64,000 nucleotides of DNA from Pseudoduganella violaceinigra DSM 15887 (GTDB taxonomy: Bacteria > Pseudomonadota > Gammaproteobacteria > Burkholderiales > Burkholderiaceae_D). Under the pieces are notes generated by a model. The model worked only from the letters and a program-made list of their open reading frames with translations. It had not been told where the DNA came from and made no database searches. The translations under genes were made by a program, and so were the position numbers. The stretch spans positions 248,001 through 312,000 of the forward strand of contig NZ_AUDI01000001.1 in NCBI RefSeq assembly GCF_000425385.1, in the 5' to 3' direction. Of this stretch, positions 45,362 to 54,876 are shown piece after piece (positions within the stretch are counted from its first letter, which is position 1; each line of letters begins with the position of its first letter).

Positions 45362-46335
45362 GCCGCGCTGCTGCTATCGGCTACTTCGGGAAGATCCCGA
45401 GCCGTGCCGACTTCGTAAAAGGCGGCAGCGACCCGAAAGTTCTGCAGATGATGGACGACTGGATGGCGCGCTCGATGGACATGATGAGCACCGACGCGCG
45501 CTGGAAGCTGACTTACGACGCGGTGCAGCCGCTGCACTTCGCCCTGTTCGGGCCGCGCCGCCGCGCGGCCATTGCCGGCCATATTTCGGCCAGCAGCGAC
45601 CAGTCGAGCCGCCGCTTCCCGTTCCTGATGGCGGGCAGCGTCGACGTCGACGAGCCTTCCGCCTTCGCGGCCAACAGCCCGCTGGTGCTGACGCGCCTGT
45701 GGAACCGCCTGGAAAACCTGAGCGGCGGGGTGCTCGCCGCGGAAGACGCGGCAGCGCCGCTGCAGGCGCTGAACGGCAATACTGTTGAACTGGACACCGG
45801 GGCCAGCGCCTACGACGCCGCCTTCGCCGACTTTATGGAACTGCAGTCGATCGGCGGCCTGGATGCGATGCTGGCGCAAGCCGGCTTCCAGGGCAGCGTG
45901 CGCCAGGTGCTGCTGGCGCTTGGCATGCTGCTGCAGCCGGTGATGGCCAGCAGCTCGAGCCGCCTGGAAAAAAGCCTGGTGCTGCCGCTGCCCACCGACC
46001 CGATGTACCGCTACCTGGTGGCGGCATTCTGGATGCACGTGGTCACGCCGTTCCTGGCGCGCGCCGACTTCGAACTGTCGCTGTTCCTGACGCGTCTGGA
46101 CGACAAGCCGGTGCTGGTGCTGGGCTTCAGCGGCGCTTCGCCGCAGACGCTGCTGGGCATCATGGACCCGCACGTGGGCGAAAGCCACCACATCAGCTTT
46201 GACGAGGTCGAATGGGTCGAGGAGCAGGTCAATGAAGACTACGCGATACAGAAAGTCTCGGCCTACCTCGCCAACCCCGGCCTATCCCTGAAATCCGCGC
46301 ACGACTCGCTGCGCACTTCCTTTATCGGAAACTGA
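45358..46335 (+). CDS. tagF: T6SS-associated protein TagF (ImpM)
   Basis: The 325-residue protein opens with the TagF pattern GYFGKIPSRADFVKGG and keeps the domain through PTDPMYRYLVAAFWM. TagF is a post-translational repressor of T6SS firing, in Pseudomonas linked to the PpkA/Fha pathway. None of ppkA, pppA or fha is in this window, so it may act alone or with genes elsewhere. Confidence 0.93.
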   Translation: MSRAAAIGYFGKIPSRADFVKGGSDPKVLQMMDDWMARSMDMMSTDARWKLTYDAVQPLHFALFGPRRRAAIAGHISASSDQSSRRFPFLMAGSVDVDEPSAFAANSPLVLTRLWNRLENLSGGVLAAEDAAAPLQALNGNTVELDTGASAYDAAFADFMELQSIGGLDAMLAQAGFQGSVRQVLLALGMLLQPVMASSSSRLEKSLVLPLPTDPMYRYLVAAFWMHVVTPFLARADFELSLFLTRLDDKPVLVLGFSGASPQTLLGIMDPHVGESHHISFDEVEWVEEQVNEDYAIQKVSAYLANPGLSLKSAHDSLRTSFIGN

Positions 46336-46336
46336 T

Positions 46337-47086
46337 ATGCGTTATCTCCCCCTCCTCCTGCTGTGCGTGGCCTGCGCCGTGCAGGCGCAAATGCCAGGCC
46401 AGGTCGTCGCCAGCGGCACCGTGGCCGATGAAGCCAGCAAGACCGCCGTGCTGGCCAAGCTGCGCGAAGTCTATGGCGCCGACAAAGTGCTGGACCAGAT
46501 CACCGTCGGCCAGGTCACCACGCCGGCCAACTGGAACGACTACGTGCAAAAGCTGATCACGCCGGACCTGAAGCAGGTCAGCCGCGGCCAGCTGAAGATC
46601 GACGGCACCAGCGTCAGCGTGCGCGGCGAAGTCGCCAATGAGGCGCAGCGCCAGCGCATCGCCAGCGACTTTGCCTCGCGCCTGAACCCGACCTACACGG
46701 TCAGCAACGGCCTGCGCGTCTCGGTTGCCGACCAGGGTGTGCTGGACCGCACCCTGGCCAACCGCATCGTCGAATTCGAAAGCGGCCAGGCCGTGCTGAC
46801 GCCGGCCGGCAAGTCCATCCTGGACGAAATGGCGGCCGCCATGCAGAAGCTGAAAGGCCAGAAATTCGAAGTGATCGGCCACACCGACAACGTGGGCCTG
46901 CGCCTGAGCAACCAGAACCTGTCGCAGGCGCGCGCCGAAGCGGTGCGCAACTACCTGGCCGGCAAGGGCATTCCGGCCGAATCGCTGGTGGCCACCGGCC
47001 AGGGGCCGGACCGTCCGATCGCCAGCAACGACTCGGCGGACGGGCGCGCGCGCAACCGCCGTATTGAATTCCGCATGGTGCAATAA
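46337..47086 (+). CDS. OmpA-family peptidoglycan-anchoring protein of the T6SS
   Basis: The 249-residue protein has a signal peptide (ending AVQA), a BON-like region, and a C-terminal OmpA domain (about residues 135-249) with the diaminopimelate-binding pattern HTDNVG, LSQARAEAVRNYL and GRARNRRIEF. TssL here lacks the fused peptidoglycan-binding domain found in some systems, so this separate protein is the likely cell-wall anchor. It starts 1 base after tagF. Confidence 0.9.
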   Translation: MRYLPLLLLCVACAVQAQMPGQVVASGTVADEASKTAVLAKLREVYGADKVLDQITVGQVTTPANWNDYVQKLITPDLKQVSRGQLKIDGTSVSVRGEVANEAQRQRIASDFASRLNPTYTVSNGLRVSVADQGVLDRTLANRIVEFESGQAVLTPAGKSILDEMAAAMQKLKGQKFEVIGHTDNVGLRLSNQNLSQARAEAVRNYLAGKGIPAESLVATGQGPDRPIASNDSADGRARNRRIEFRMVQ

Positions 47087-47100
47087 AGAAGGAACACACA

Positions 47101-48144
47101 ATGTTTAACGCAGAAACCCTGCTGGCGCCGATCTCGCCGGCGCAACCGGCCGGCGACGACCTCTCGTTCTCGAGCGATTTCGACGCCATCGCGCAAGCGC
47201 GCCGTTTTGACGACCCGTCGCTGGAGCAAGGAGAATGGGTCACCGAACTCAAAGAAGCCGACTGGCCTTTCGTGGTGTCGCGCTGCGCCGCCCTGCTGGG
47301 CGAAAAGAGCAAGGACTTGCGCATCGCCGTCTGGCTGGCCGAAGCGGCCGCCAAGCAGCACCGCATGCAAGGCCTGGGCGAATCGTTCCGCCTGCTGGCG
47401 GGCCTGATCCGCGAATTCTGGGACAAGGGCCTGTATCCGGAGCCCGATGGCGACGATATGGAGCTGCGCATCGGCAACCTGGCCTGGATCCTGGGCCGCA
47501 CCCCTGCCCTGCTGCGCGAAATGCCTCTGACCGAAGGACAGGGCACGGCATTTTCGGCCGTCGATTTCGACATGGCGCGCAAGCAGGCCAGCCTGCCGGA
47601 AAACGCCCGCAATGCCGACTGGCCGAAACTGGCCGATATGGAAACGGCACGTTCACGCAACTCGCCGCGCTTCCGCGAGCAGTTCGCCACCGATGCGCGC
47701 TATTGCATGGATGCCCTGCGCGAACTGGAACAGGCGGCCGACGAGTGCATGGGCAATGACAGCCCCGGTTTTGCCGCTGCACGCGACGCGGTGCAGGCCA
47801 TGATCGACGCGATGCCGTCGCACGCTGGTTTGCCGGCCGCCGCGGCCCAGAATGGCGCGGCGCCGGCCGGCGAGCAGGTCGCCGTCGCCCAGCCAGCCAT
47901 GGGTAGCGCGGCCATGCCGATGGCCAGCGGCCCCGTCATGTCGCGCACCCAGGCCATCTCGCAACTGCGCGAGATCGCCAGCTATTTCCGCCGCACCGAG
48001 CCGCACAGCCCGGTCTCCTACTTTGCCGACAAGGCCGCCGACGCCGGCGAGCAGGACCTGCACACCTGGCTGCGCAGCGTCGTGAAAGATTCCGGTTCGC
48101 TGCAGCATATCGAGGAAATGCTGGGCATCGCCTCGTCCAACTGA
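47101..48144 (+). CDS. tssA: T6SS baseplate/cap protein TssA (ImpA)
   Basis: The 347-residue protein has the ImpA N-terminal domain (LLAPISPAQPAGDDLSFSSD, DWPFVVSRCAALL, GLIREFWDKGLYPE) and a C-terminal domain with SYFADKAADAG. TssA primes sheath polymerisation. It ends the plus-strand half of the cluster and converges on tssH. Its last 25 codons lie inside a duplicated block. Confidence 0.95.
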   Translation: MFNAETLLAPISPAQPAGDDLSFSSDFDAIAQARRFDDPSLEQGEWVTELKEADWPFVVSRCAALLGEKSKDLRIAVWLAEAAAKQHRMQGLGESFRLLAGLIREFWDKGLYPEPDGDDMELRIGNLAWILGRTPALLREMPLTEGQGTAFSAVDFDMARKQASLPENARNADWPKLADMETARSRNSPRFREQFATDARYCMDALRELEQAADECMGNDSPGFAAARDAVQAMIDAMPSHAGLPAAAAQNGAAPAGEQVAVAQPAMGSAAMPMASGPVMSRTQAISQLREIASYFRRTEPHSPVSYFADKAADAGEQDLHTWLRSVVKDSGSLQHIEEMLGIASSN

Positions 48145-48223
48145 TTCAAGCCACGCTGTCGCTGAAATTGTCCCGCTGGCCGGCCGCTACTTCCATGCGG
48201 CCGGTCGCGCTTTTTGCCGCCAT
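48070..48223. repeat. Tandem duplication at the tssA/tssH junction, copy 1
   Basis: Aligns without gaps to 48228-48381, about 79% identical. This copy contains the real end of tssA and, on the minus strand, a relic of the tssH end that still reads MAAKSATGRMEVAAG...FSDSVA and a stop. Confidence 0.85.
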
Positions 48224-48227
48224 CCGA

Positions 48228-48381
48228 CTGCGCGGCGTCGTGAAAGACGCAGGCTCGCCGCCGTATATCGGGGAGATGCCTGGCATCTCCCCGTCCAAGC
48301 GATTTACGCTACGCTGTAGCTGAAATTGCCCTGCTCGTCGGCTCCGACTTCGATGCGGCCGATCGCGCTGCCTTCCGCCAT
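48228..48381. repeat. Tandem duplication at the tssA/tssH junction, copy 2
   Basis: Counterpart at a constant 158-base offset. This copy contains the real end of tssH and a relic of the tssA end that reads LRGVVKDAGSPPYIGEMPGI in place of LRSVVKDSGSLQHIEEMLGI. Confidence 0.85.
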
Positions 48382-50946
48382 TTTCGCCAGCACCGCTTCC
48401 GCAATCTGCGGCAGCAGGGTGCCGTTCAGGATATTGTCCACGTTGCGGGCGCCGGAATCGACTTCCGTGCAGCGCGCCAGCACCGCTTCCACCAGCGTGT
48501 CGTCGTAATGGAAGCTCGCCTTGTGGTTGGCGGCCACACGCTGGCCGATGCGGTTCAGTTTCAGCTCAATGATGCTGGCCAGGACGTCGTCGCCCAGCGG
48601 GTAGTAAGGAACCACTTTCAGGCGGCCCAGGAAGGCCGGCTTGAAGGCTTTCACCAGCTGCGGGCGGATGGCCGCTTCCAGGTCTTCCGGCGACGGCATC
48701 TCCTCGCCTTCCTTGTTCAGGCAAGCCTGCATCATGGTGGCCGAGCCGACGTTGGAGGTCAGGATGATGATGGTGTTGCGGAAGTCGATTTCGCGGCCTT
48801 CGGCGTCGTCCATCACACCCTTGTCGAACACCTGGAAGAACAGCTCCAGCACGTCCGGGTGGGCTTTTTCCACTTCATCGAGCAGCACCACGCTGTACGG
48901 GTTGCGGCGCACGGCTTCGGTCAGCACGCCGCCTTCGCCGTAGCCCACATAGCCCGGAGGCGAACCTTTCAGGCCGGAGACGCTGTGCGCTTCCTGGTAT
49001 TCGCTCATATTGATGGTGACCATCTTGCGTTCGCCGCCGTACAGGGCGTCGGCCAGGGCCAGTGCGGTTTCGGTCTTGCCGATACCGGACGGGCCGACGA
49101 ACAGGAACACGCCCTTCGGCTTGTTCGGGTCGTCCAGGTTGGCGCGCGCGGTGCGCACGCGCTGCGCCACCGCTTCGATGGCGTGCGGCTGGCCGATCAC
49201 GCGCTCTTCCAGCGCAGGGCGCAGGCGCAGCACGGCCTGGATTTCATCCTTCACCATCTTGCCCAGCGGGATACCGGTCCAGCCGGCGACGATTTCCGCC
49301 ACCACATTGCCATCGACCTGCACCGGCACCATCGGCGCTTCGCCTTGCAGCGCGCGCAGTTCCTTGAGCAAGGCCTGGATGTCGTGCACCTGGCTGCTCT
49401 CGCCGCCCTGCTCCAGGCCCGCGCGCGCTTCGCCGATCTGCGCCGCCAGGACTTTCTCCTGCTCCCAGCGCGCCTGCAGCGCCGCCAGTTCTTCCTGCGC
49501 CGTGGTGCGGGCGTCGGCCAGCTCCTGCAGGCGCTCCTGGTGGGCGCCGCCGGCGGCCAGCTCGCGCTCCAGCGCGCCGGTCTCGGCGGCCATGCGCTCC
49601 AGGCGGCGTTGCAGCGATTCGATCAGGGCCGGCGTGGCGCTCTGGCCCAGGGCGACCTTGGCGCAGGCGGTATCGAGCACGCTGATGGCCTTGTCCGGCA
49701 GCTGGCGGCCCATGATGTAGCGGTGCGACAGGCGTACCGCTTCGGTGATGGCTTCGTCGAAGATGCGCACATTGAAGTGCTTTTCCATCAGCGGGGACAT
49801 GCCGCGCAACATGGCGCAAGCCAGTTCCTCGCTCGGCTCTTCGACCTTGATGACCTGGAAGCGGCGTGCCAGCGCGGCATCCTTTTCGAAGTACTTCTTG
49901 TACTCGCCCCAGGTGGTGGCGGCGATGGTGCGCAGCTCGCCGCGCGCCAGCGCCGGCTTGAGCAGGTTGGCCGCGTCGTTCTGGCCGGCCTGGCCGCCGG
50001 CGCCGATCATGGTGTGCGCTTCGTCGATGAAGAGAATGATCGGGGTCGGGCTCTTGCGCACTTCGTCGATCACGTTCTTCAGGCGGTTCTCGAACTCGCC
50101 CTTGACGCTGGCGCCGGCCTGCAGCAGGCCCATGTCCAGGGTGTGGATGGAGACGCCTTTCAGCACGTCCGGCACGTCGCCCTCGGCGATGCGCAGCGCC
50201 AGGCCTTCCACCACGGCGGTCTTGCCGACGCCGGCCTCGCCGGTCAGGATCGGGTTGTTCTGGCGGCGGCGCATCAGGATGTCGATGGCCTGGCGGATTT
50301 CAGCGTCGCGGCCGATCACCGGGTCGACCTTGCCGGCGCGCGCGCGCTCGGTCAGGTTGGTGGTGAACTGGTCCAGCGCCGGGGTCTTGCCGGCCGGCTG
50401 CTGCAGTTCGCCCACCGGGTCGCCGCCCGGGGCCACGTCCAGCGCGGCCGCTGCGGCTTCGGCTTCTTCCGAATTGGCGGCCAGCTTGTCCAGGTGATGC
50501 TTGATATCGTCGGCCTGGAAGCGGTGGAACAGCGGCGAGCTGCGGTAGGCCAGCTGCGACAGTTCGGCGTCGGTCAGCATGGCCTGCAGCAGATGGCCGC
50601 TGCGGATGAACACTTGCTGGCCGGCCTGCAGGTCGAGCGAGGCGATCAGCCAGGCGTTCTCGAACAGCTTCGGCAGGCGCGCGGAAAACACCGGGGTGCG
50701 GGCATTGCCGCTGCGGAAGCGCGCGATTTCGGTCTGCAGGTCGCCCTGCAGGCGGCTGGTGTCGACGTCGAAGTGGCGCGCCAGCAGCACCATATCGCTG
50801 CGCGGGTTCTCCAGCAATGCCAGCAGCAGGTGCTCCTGGTCCACTTCGTACTGGCCGAGGCCGACGCAGATGCTGGCGGCGCGGGTGGCCGCGTTGCGGC
50901 AGGTGTCGTTCAGTTTCCCGATCAGGGTTTTCAGGTTGATGCTCAT
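48304..50946 (-). CDS. tssH: T6SS sheath-disassembly ATPase TssH (ClpV)
   Basis: The 880-residue AAA+ protein has an N-terminal Clp domain, two nucleotide sites (GEAGVGKTA and GPSGIGKTE), a middle coiled coil and the ClpV length. It recycles contracted TssB/TssC sheaths. It is the promoter-distal gene of the minus-strand operon that begins with the TPR lipoprotein, and its final codons lie in the duplicated block. Confidence 0.97.
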   Translation of the reverse strand: MSINLKTLIGKLNDTCRNAATRAASICVGLGQYEVDQEHLLLALLENPRSDMVLLARHFDVDTSRLQGDLQTEIARFRSGNARTPVFSARLPKLFENAWLIASLDLQAGQQVFIRSGHLLQAMLTDAELSQLAYRSSPLFHRFQADDIKHHLDKLAANSEEAEAAAAALDVAPGGDPVGELQQPAGKTPALDQFTTNLTERARAGKVDPVIGRDAEIRQAIDILMRRRQNNPILTGEAGVGKTAVVEGLALRIAEGDVPDVLKGVSIHTLDMGLLQAGASVKGEFENRLKNVIDEVRKSPTPIILFIDEAHTMIGAGGQAGQNDAANLLKPALARGELRTIAATTWGEYKKYFEKDAALARRFQVIKVEEPSEELACAMLRGMSPLMEKHFNVRIFDEAITEAVRLSHRYIMGRQLPDKAISVLDTACAKVALGQSATPALIESLQRRLERMAAETGALERELAAGGAHQERLQELADARTTAQEELAALQARWEQEKVLAAQIGEARAGLEQGGESSQVHDIQALLKELRALQGEAPMVPVQVDGNVVAEIVAGWTGIPLGKMVKDEIQAVLRLRPALEERVIGQPHAIEAVAQRVRTARANLDDPNKPKGVFLFVGPSGIGKTETALALADALYGGERKMVTINMSEYQEAHSVSGLKGSPPGYVGYGEGGVLTEAVRRNPYSVVLLDEVEKAHPDVLELFFQVFDKGVMDDAEGREIDFRNTIIILTSNVGSATMMQACLNKEGEEMPSPEDLEAAIRPQLVKAFKPAFLGRLKVVPYYPLGDDVLASIIELKLNRIGQRVAANHKASFHYDDTLVEAVLARCTEVDSGARNVDNILNGTLLPQIAEAVLAKMAEGSAIGRIEVGADEQGNFSYSVA

Positions 50947-50964
50947 CGAGCGGTCCTCTTGTCG

Positions 50965-52047
50965 TTAACTCGTTAATCCATTGATGAAGTAGCGGACGTC
51001 GGTGCGGTCTTGCTTCGCCCCTTGGTCCGGCATGAAACTGTCCCAGCCCAGCCGCGCGCCGGCGCCGAGCGAGGCCCCAGCCACGTCGTCGGCGCGCAGC
51101 ACCAGGCAGATCTCGTATTCCAGCGTGACGCCGGTGAACATCGACAGCATCTTGTCCAGCGCGCGCGCCGCGCTGCCGCCGGGCAGGAAGGCGTCGAAGT
51201 CGCGCCGCCGCAGCGGCCCGATGGTCAGGCGCATGCGCAGGTCGCGCTGCCAGACGCGCGCGCCGATCATGGCGGTGGCGCCCAATTGCGCCTGCTCGCC
51301 GCCCAGCATGGTCTGCTGCTGCCCCGGCACCTCGCACCAGCAGCCGACGAACTGGGTCGCGGCAATGTCGACGCGGAAGTACTCGCCCAGCACCCGCGCC
51401 ATGGTGGCCGCCGAGGCGGGCCGCTGGCGCAGGGCGCTGGCAAAATAGGCCAGCGACTCGTCGCGCACGTCGCCGCTGTTGCCGCGCGCCAGGCGCTGCG
51501 TCAGGCCCTTGTTGCCAAGGCCGCCAAGCGCCAGCAGCAAGGGCAGGAAGCGGTCCTGCCCGTCCATCTGGTACTTCAGTTCCAGCCGGTACTTGCGCCA
51601 GGCCTCGTAGAACAGCGACAGCGAGCGGGTGGAAAAGGCATCCAGGAAGGCGCGCGGCCCCTCGTCCTTGGCGTACAGCTGGTGGGCGGCGATGGTTTCC
51701 GTGTAATGCGGCGGCAAGGCGCCCGCGCTACCGAGGAAGCCCATGAAATTGGGCGTCAGGCGCAGGTATTGCAGCTGCTTGCTGCGCAGCGCTTCGGCCA
51801 GCGCCGGCGCCGTCGGCGGGACTTCGCGCGGTTCGGGACGCATGGTGTCCAGCTGGCTGGCCGGGAAACGCAGCGTCACCGAGTTCTGGAAGCGCATATA
51901 GTGCGCGATCGCGTTCTCGTGCGCGACGCCGTTGCGGCGCAGCCATAGCTCCACCATCCGCACCGCCTGGAAGAACTGGAAACGGTAAGGCTCGGCGAAC
52001 AGGCGCTCGATTACAGCAGGCTCAAATCGCCGCTTCGCGGTGTGCAT
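50965..52047 (-). CDS. tssG: T6SS baseplate protein TssG
   Basis: The 360-residue protein has the typical opening FAEPYRFQFFQAVRMVELWL and the LTPNFMGFLGSAGALPPHYTE segment. It forms the baseplate wedge with TssF and TssE. Its start overlaps the tssF end by 37 bases. Confidence 0.95.
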   Translation of the reverse strand: MHTAKRRFEPAVIERLFAEPYRFQFFQAVRMVELWLRRNGVAHENAIAHYMRFQNSVTLRFPASQLDTMRPEPREVPPTAPALAEALRSKQLQYLRLTPNFMGFLGSAGALPPHYTETIAAHQLYAKDEGPRAFLDAFSTRSLSLFYEAWRKYRLELKYQMDGQDRFLPLLLALGGLGNKGLTQRLARGNSGDVRDESLAYFASALRQRPASAATMARVLGEYFRVDIAATQFVGCWCEVPGQQQTMLGGEQAQLGATAMIGARVWQRDLRMRLTIGPLRRRDFDAFLPGGSAARALDKMLSMFTGVTLEYEICLVLRADDVAGASLGAGARLGWDSFMPDQGAKQDRTDVRYFINGLTS

Positions 52048-53855
52048 CGCAACAGCTCCTCCCCAGTCCTTTCGGCCAGAACGACCAGTTGCGTAAAGCT
52101 GTTGGCATGCACGTACAGCCCCAGGAAGCGCTCGATCACCTGGGCAAAGGCGTGGATGCCGCTGCCGACGAAAGCTTCCTCTTCGATGGTCAGGCGCACC
52201 TCCATGCCGCGCACCACGCAGGCGAACGGATTACCGGCCAGCCAGGCATTGGTCGGCTTGTAGGCCACCGACTGCAGGCCGCGGATCTGGCGCTGGGTGG
52301 AGGCCGAGCGCGGCAGGTCGTACAAGGCCAGCATTTCCTGGAACGCTTCCAGGCCGCCGCTCGACAGCGACAGGTGGTTCAGCGACAGGTGCGACACCAG
52401 GCGCCAGTGGGCGCCGTGGCCGCGCTCGAAGCGCTGGGTCGGCGTTGGCTTGCGCAGGAAGGTGATGCTGCGCACGCTGGAACCGCCTTCCAGGAACAGG
52501 TCGCCGCCGCGCAGGCCATAGGCCAGCGAAGCGGGCAAGTCGCGGTTGGTGCAGGTCAGCTGCAGGCTCAGGGTATCGGTCTCCACCTCGGCCGGATCGA
52601 AATCGATGTCGACGATGGTGATCTCGGTTTCATAGCCGGGGCTTTTCTGCGCCATCTGCTCATCGCGCCGCATGACCCAGTAGTGGCCGTGCTTTTCCGG
52701 CGTCTCGCCGTGGCGCAGCGAGTAGAACGGCCGGAACTCGACGATCGACTCGCCCTGCGGCGTCTGGCGCACCATGCGCACCGCATCGATGGCATACACC
52801 TCGTAGGCATAGGCGCGGCGCGCGTCGGCCAGCACCGGGTAGCTGGCAGCCGTGTGCGAAATGCGGATCGGCTCGCCGCGCTGGCGGAACAGGTTGACCA
52901 CCGGCGTACAGCCCAGCAGCAGATTATTGGTCGACATGGTGGACAGCATGCGCGCCGAGTGCGAATCGGGACGCAGGCCGGTCATGGCGATATGCAGCGT
53001 CAAGCGCTTGCAGCCCATCGGCAGCAGCGCGCACAGGGCCGCCAGGTCGATGTCGAAGAAATTGAACTTCTCGGGGAAGCAGAAATACTCGGTCAGCAGG
53101 CGGTAGGCCTGGTGCGAACGGGCCGAAAAATCGATCAGCGCATCGTCGTCCTCGAAGCCGGCCGAGGCGACCGGGATACGCGCCAGCGGCAGCCAGCGCC
53201 CGTTGCCGTCGCATTCGACCCAGGCCTTGGCGCTGCGCATGAACAGCGCGTCGCGCAGGGCGGCGCAGAAGGACGGTTCGCCGTCGATGAACACGCGCAG
53301 CTTGCCCACGCCCATGGCGGGCAGGCCGATCTGCTCGGACAGCGATTCGATGGTGACCGCCAGGCCGGCGCCGGCGCCCGGCGGCAGCTGCACCGCTTCC
53401 GGCGCCTGCAGCGCTGCGGTGAAGGAAGCGCGGCTCAGTTCCAGCGGCGCCACGGTCACCGGATAGGAGGTGCGGAACGTGCACGCCACGCCGTTGACCG
53501 GGCGCGTATTGAGCACCGTGCCGCGCGCGATCTCGCTGGCGGCCGTCAACTGGGCGGCGGTGGCGGCGTAATCCATGCGCGCGATCGAGCACGATGGAAA
53601 CGGCCGCAGGTAATGCGGGTACAGCACTTCGAACAGTGCTTCGGTAAATTCGGGGTAATCGTCGTCCAGCCGCTTCGACACGCGCGAATTCAGCAGCGCG
53701 AAGGACTGGATCATGCGTTCAATATGCGGGTCTTCGCAGACCTCGCCGCCAATCAGGAGGCGGCCGGCAATCTTGGGGTAGCGCTCGGCGAATTCCCGCG
53801 CATAGCGCCGCAGGAATCCCAGTTCGCGCTCGTAATACGGCAGTAACTCTTCCAA
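52011..53855 (-). CDS. tssF: T6SS baseplate protein TssF
   Basis: The 614-residue protein opens EELLPYYERELGFLRRYARE and keeps family length and the LYPHYLRPFPSCS and RPFYSLRHG segments. The start is TTG at 53855, one base after the tssE stop with GGGAGC upstream; the frame extending further back overlaps tssE and has no family similarity. The non-ATG start and tight coupling probably tune its level to TssE. Confidence 0.93.
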   Translation of the reverse strand: MEELLPYYERELGFLRRYAREFAERYPKIAGRLLIGGEVCEDPHIERMIQSFALLNSRVSKRLDDDYPEFTEALFEVLYPHYLRPFPSCSIARMDYAATAAQLTAASEIARGTVLNTRPVNGVACTFRTSYPVTVAPLELSRASFTAALQAPEAVQLPPGAGAGLAVTIESLSEQIGLPAMGVGKLRVFIDGEPSFCAALRDALFMRSAKAWVECDGNGRWLPLARIPVASAGFEDDDALIDFSARSHQAYRLLTEYFCFPEKFNFFDIDLAALCALLPMGCKRLTLHIAMTGLRPDSHSARMLSTMSTNNLLLGCTPVVNLFRQRGEPIRISHTAASYPVLADARRAYAYEVYAIDAVRMVRQTPQGESIVEFRPFYSLRHGETPEKHGHYWVMRRDEQMAQKSPGYETEITIVDIDFDPAEVETDTLSLQLTCTNRDLPASLAYGLRGGDLFLEGGSSVRSITFLRKPTPTQRFERGHGAHWRLVSHLSLNHLSLSSGGLEAFQEMLALYDLPRSASTQRQIRGLQSVAYKPTNAWLAGNPFACVVRGMEVRLTIEEEAFVGSGIHAFAQVIERFLGLYVHANSFTQLVVLAERTGEELLRCTPRSGDLSLL

Positions 53856-53856
53856 A

Positions 53857-54345
53857 TCATGCTCCCGGCAGCGCGCGGCGTGCCTTGCTAATCGTGTATT
53901 GCAAGCTGGATGGCTGCAGCACCGCGTCGAAATTGACCGGTTCCTGTGCCGCATTTAGCACCAGCAACGCCGTAATGGCGAAATTCAGGCGGTCGATGCC
54001 GCCTTCCTGCATTTCCAGGGATGCCCGCACATTGCGCAGGCGAGGTTCGTGCCGTGCGATGGCACGTTCCAGCGCCTGGCAAATGGCAGCGCGGTCGTCC
54101 GGGCTCGCCAGCGACAAGCCGGCGAAATCATTGAGCCCGTAGCTGATGATGGAACGACCGCATTCCGGAAACTGCTTGAGCAGATCCTCGGGGATGACGG
54201 TACGGGTATTGAGCAGGGCTTCCAGGTCGCGCGCGACGGAGTCTTTCATTTCCTCGAGCGACATCCTGTAGACGGCTGCACTGCCGGCGTCGCCAGGCTG
54301 CAGCAGCCGGTCCATCAGGCCCGGCGCGAATCCCCTTACCGTCAT
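53857..54345 (-). CDS. tssE: T6SS baseplate protein TssE (gp25-like)
   Basis: The 162-residue gp25-like protein contains LEALLNTRTVIPEDLLKQFP and YGLNDFAGLS, with the C-terminal RLNFAITALLVL strand. It initiates sheath assembly on the baseplate. Confidence 0.93.
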   Translation of the reverse strand: MTVRGFAPGLMDRLLQPGDAGSAAVYRMSLEEMKDSVARDLEALLNTRTVIPEDLLKQFPECGRSIISYGLNDFAGLSLASPDDRAAICQALERAIARHEPRLRNVRASLEMQEGGIDRLNFAITALLVLNAAQEPVNFDAVLQPSSLQYTISKARRALPGA

Positions 54346-54356
54346 CTAGTCCCCGC

Positions 54357-54848
54357 TTAAGCTACCTTGTTGGACGACAGGTCCCAGCCGCCCGAGGTGT
54401 TGCCACCGGAACCGCCGCCGACTTTCTGCTGGGTGTACTTCCACTTCACTTTCGAGTACTTCAGCGATACGGATTCGGACAGGATGTCGCCTGGCTTGAC
54501 TTCTGGAGCGACGCTGGAGATCAGCACGTTTTCCAGTTCGATTTCGAAGTACTTGACGCGGTCGCCCTGGCCGTCAGCACGCATGAACTCGATCTTCGCC
54601 TTTGGCAGGGTTTTGCCCGAGGAGCAATTCTGCAGCAGCAGTGGCGACGCCAGGTCGGCCAGCTTGGACACGACGATGTCGCGGTGCTCGGTGCGTTCCG
54701 CGGTGTGGCCGCCGCCGGTAGATGCGGTGGCAGATTTAGGCTGCAGGACTTCCCACTGTACGGACTTCACTTCGATCCAATCCTTGTGGGCGGTATCGGT
54801 GGACTCGCCTTTGATACCGTCGATTTGCAGATATACGTCAATTGCCAT
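54357..54848 (-). CDS. tssD: T6SS tube protein TssD (Hcp)
   Basis: The 163-residue protein opens MAIDVYLQIDGIKGESTDTA and has the Hcp core (HRDIVVSKLADLASPLLLQN, FEIELENVLISSVAP). It stacks into the inner tube. A strong GAAAGGGAA ribosome binding site fits its need for high output. No C-terminal effector extension, only a short glycine/serine tail. Confidence 0.97.
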   Translation of the reverse strand: MAIDVYLQIDGIKGESTDTAHKDWIEVKSVQWEVLQPKSATASTGGGHTAERTEHRDIVVSKLADLASPLLLQNCSSGKTLPKAKIEFMRADGQGDRVKYFEIELENVLISSVAPEVKPGDILSESVSLKYSKVKWKYTQQKVGGGSGGNTSGGWDLSSNKVA

Positions 54849-54876
54849 GGTGTTCCCTTTCAGTTTTCAAAAAAAA

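Noticed and set aside
48508..50976. An 822-codon open frame antisense to tssH
   Set aside because: Shadow of tssH; biased composition and no start signal or homology.
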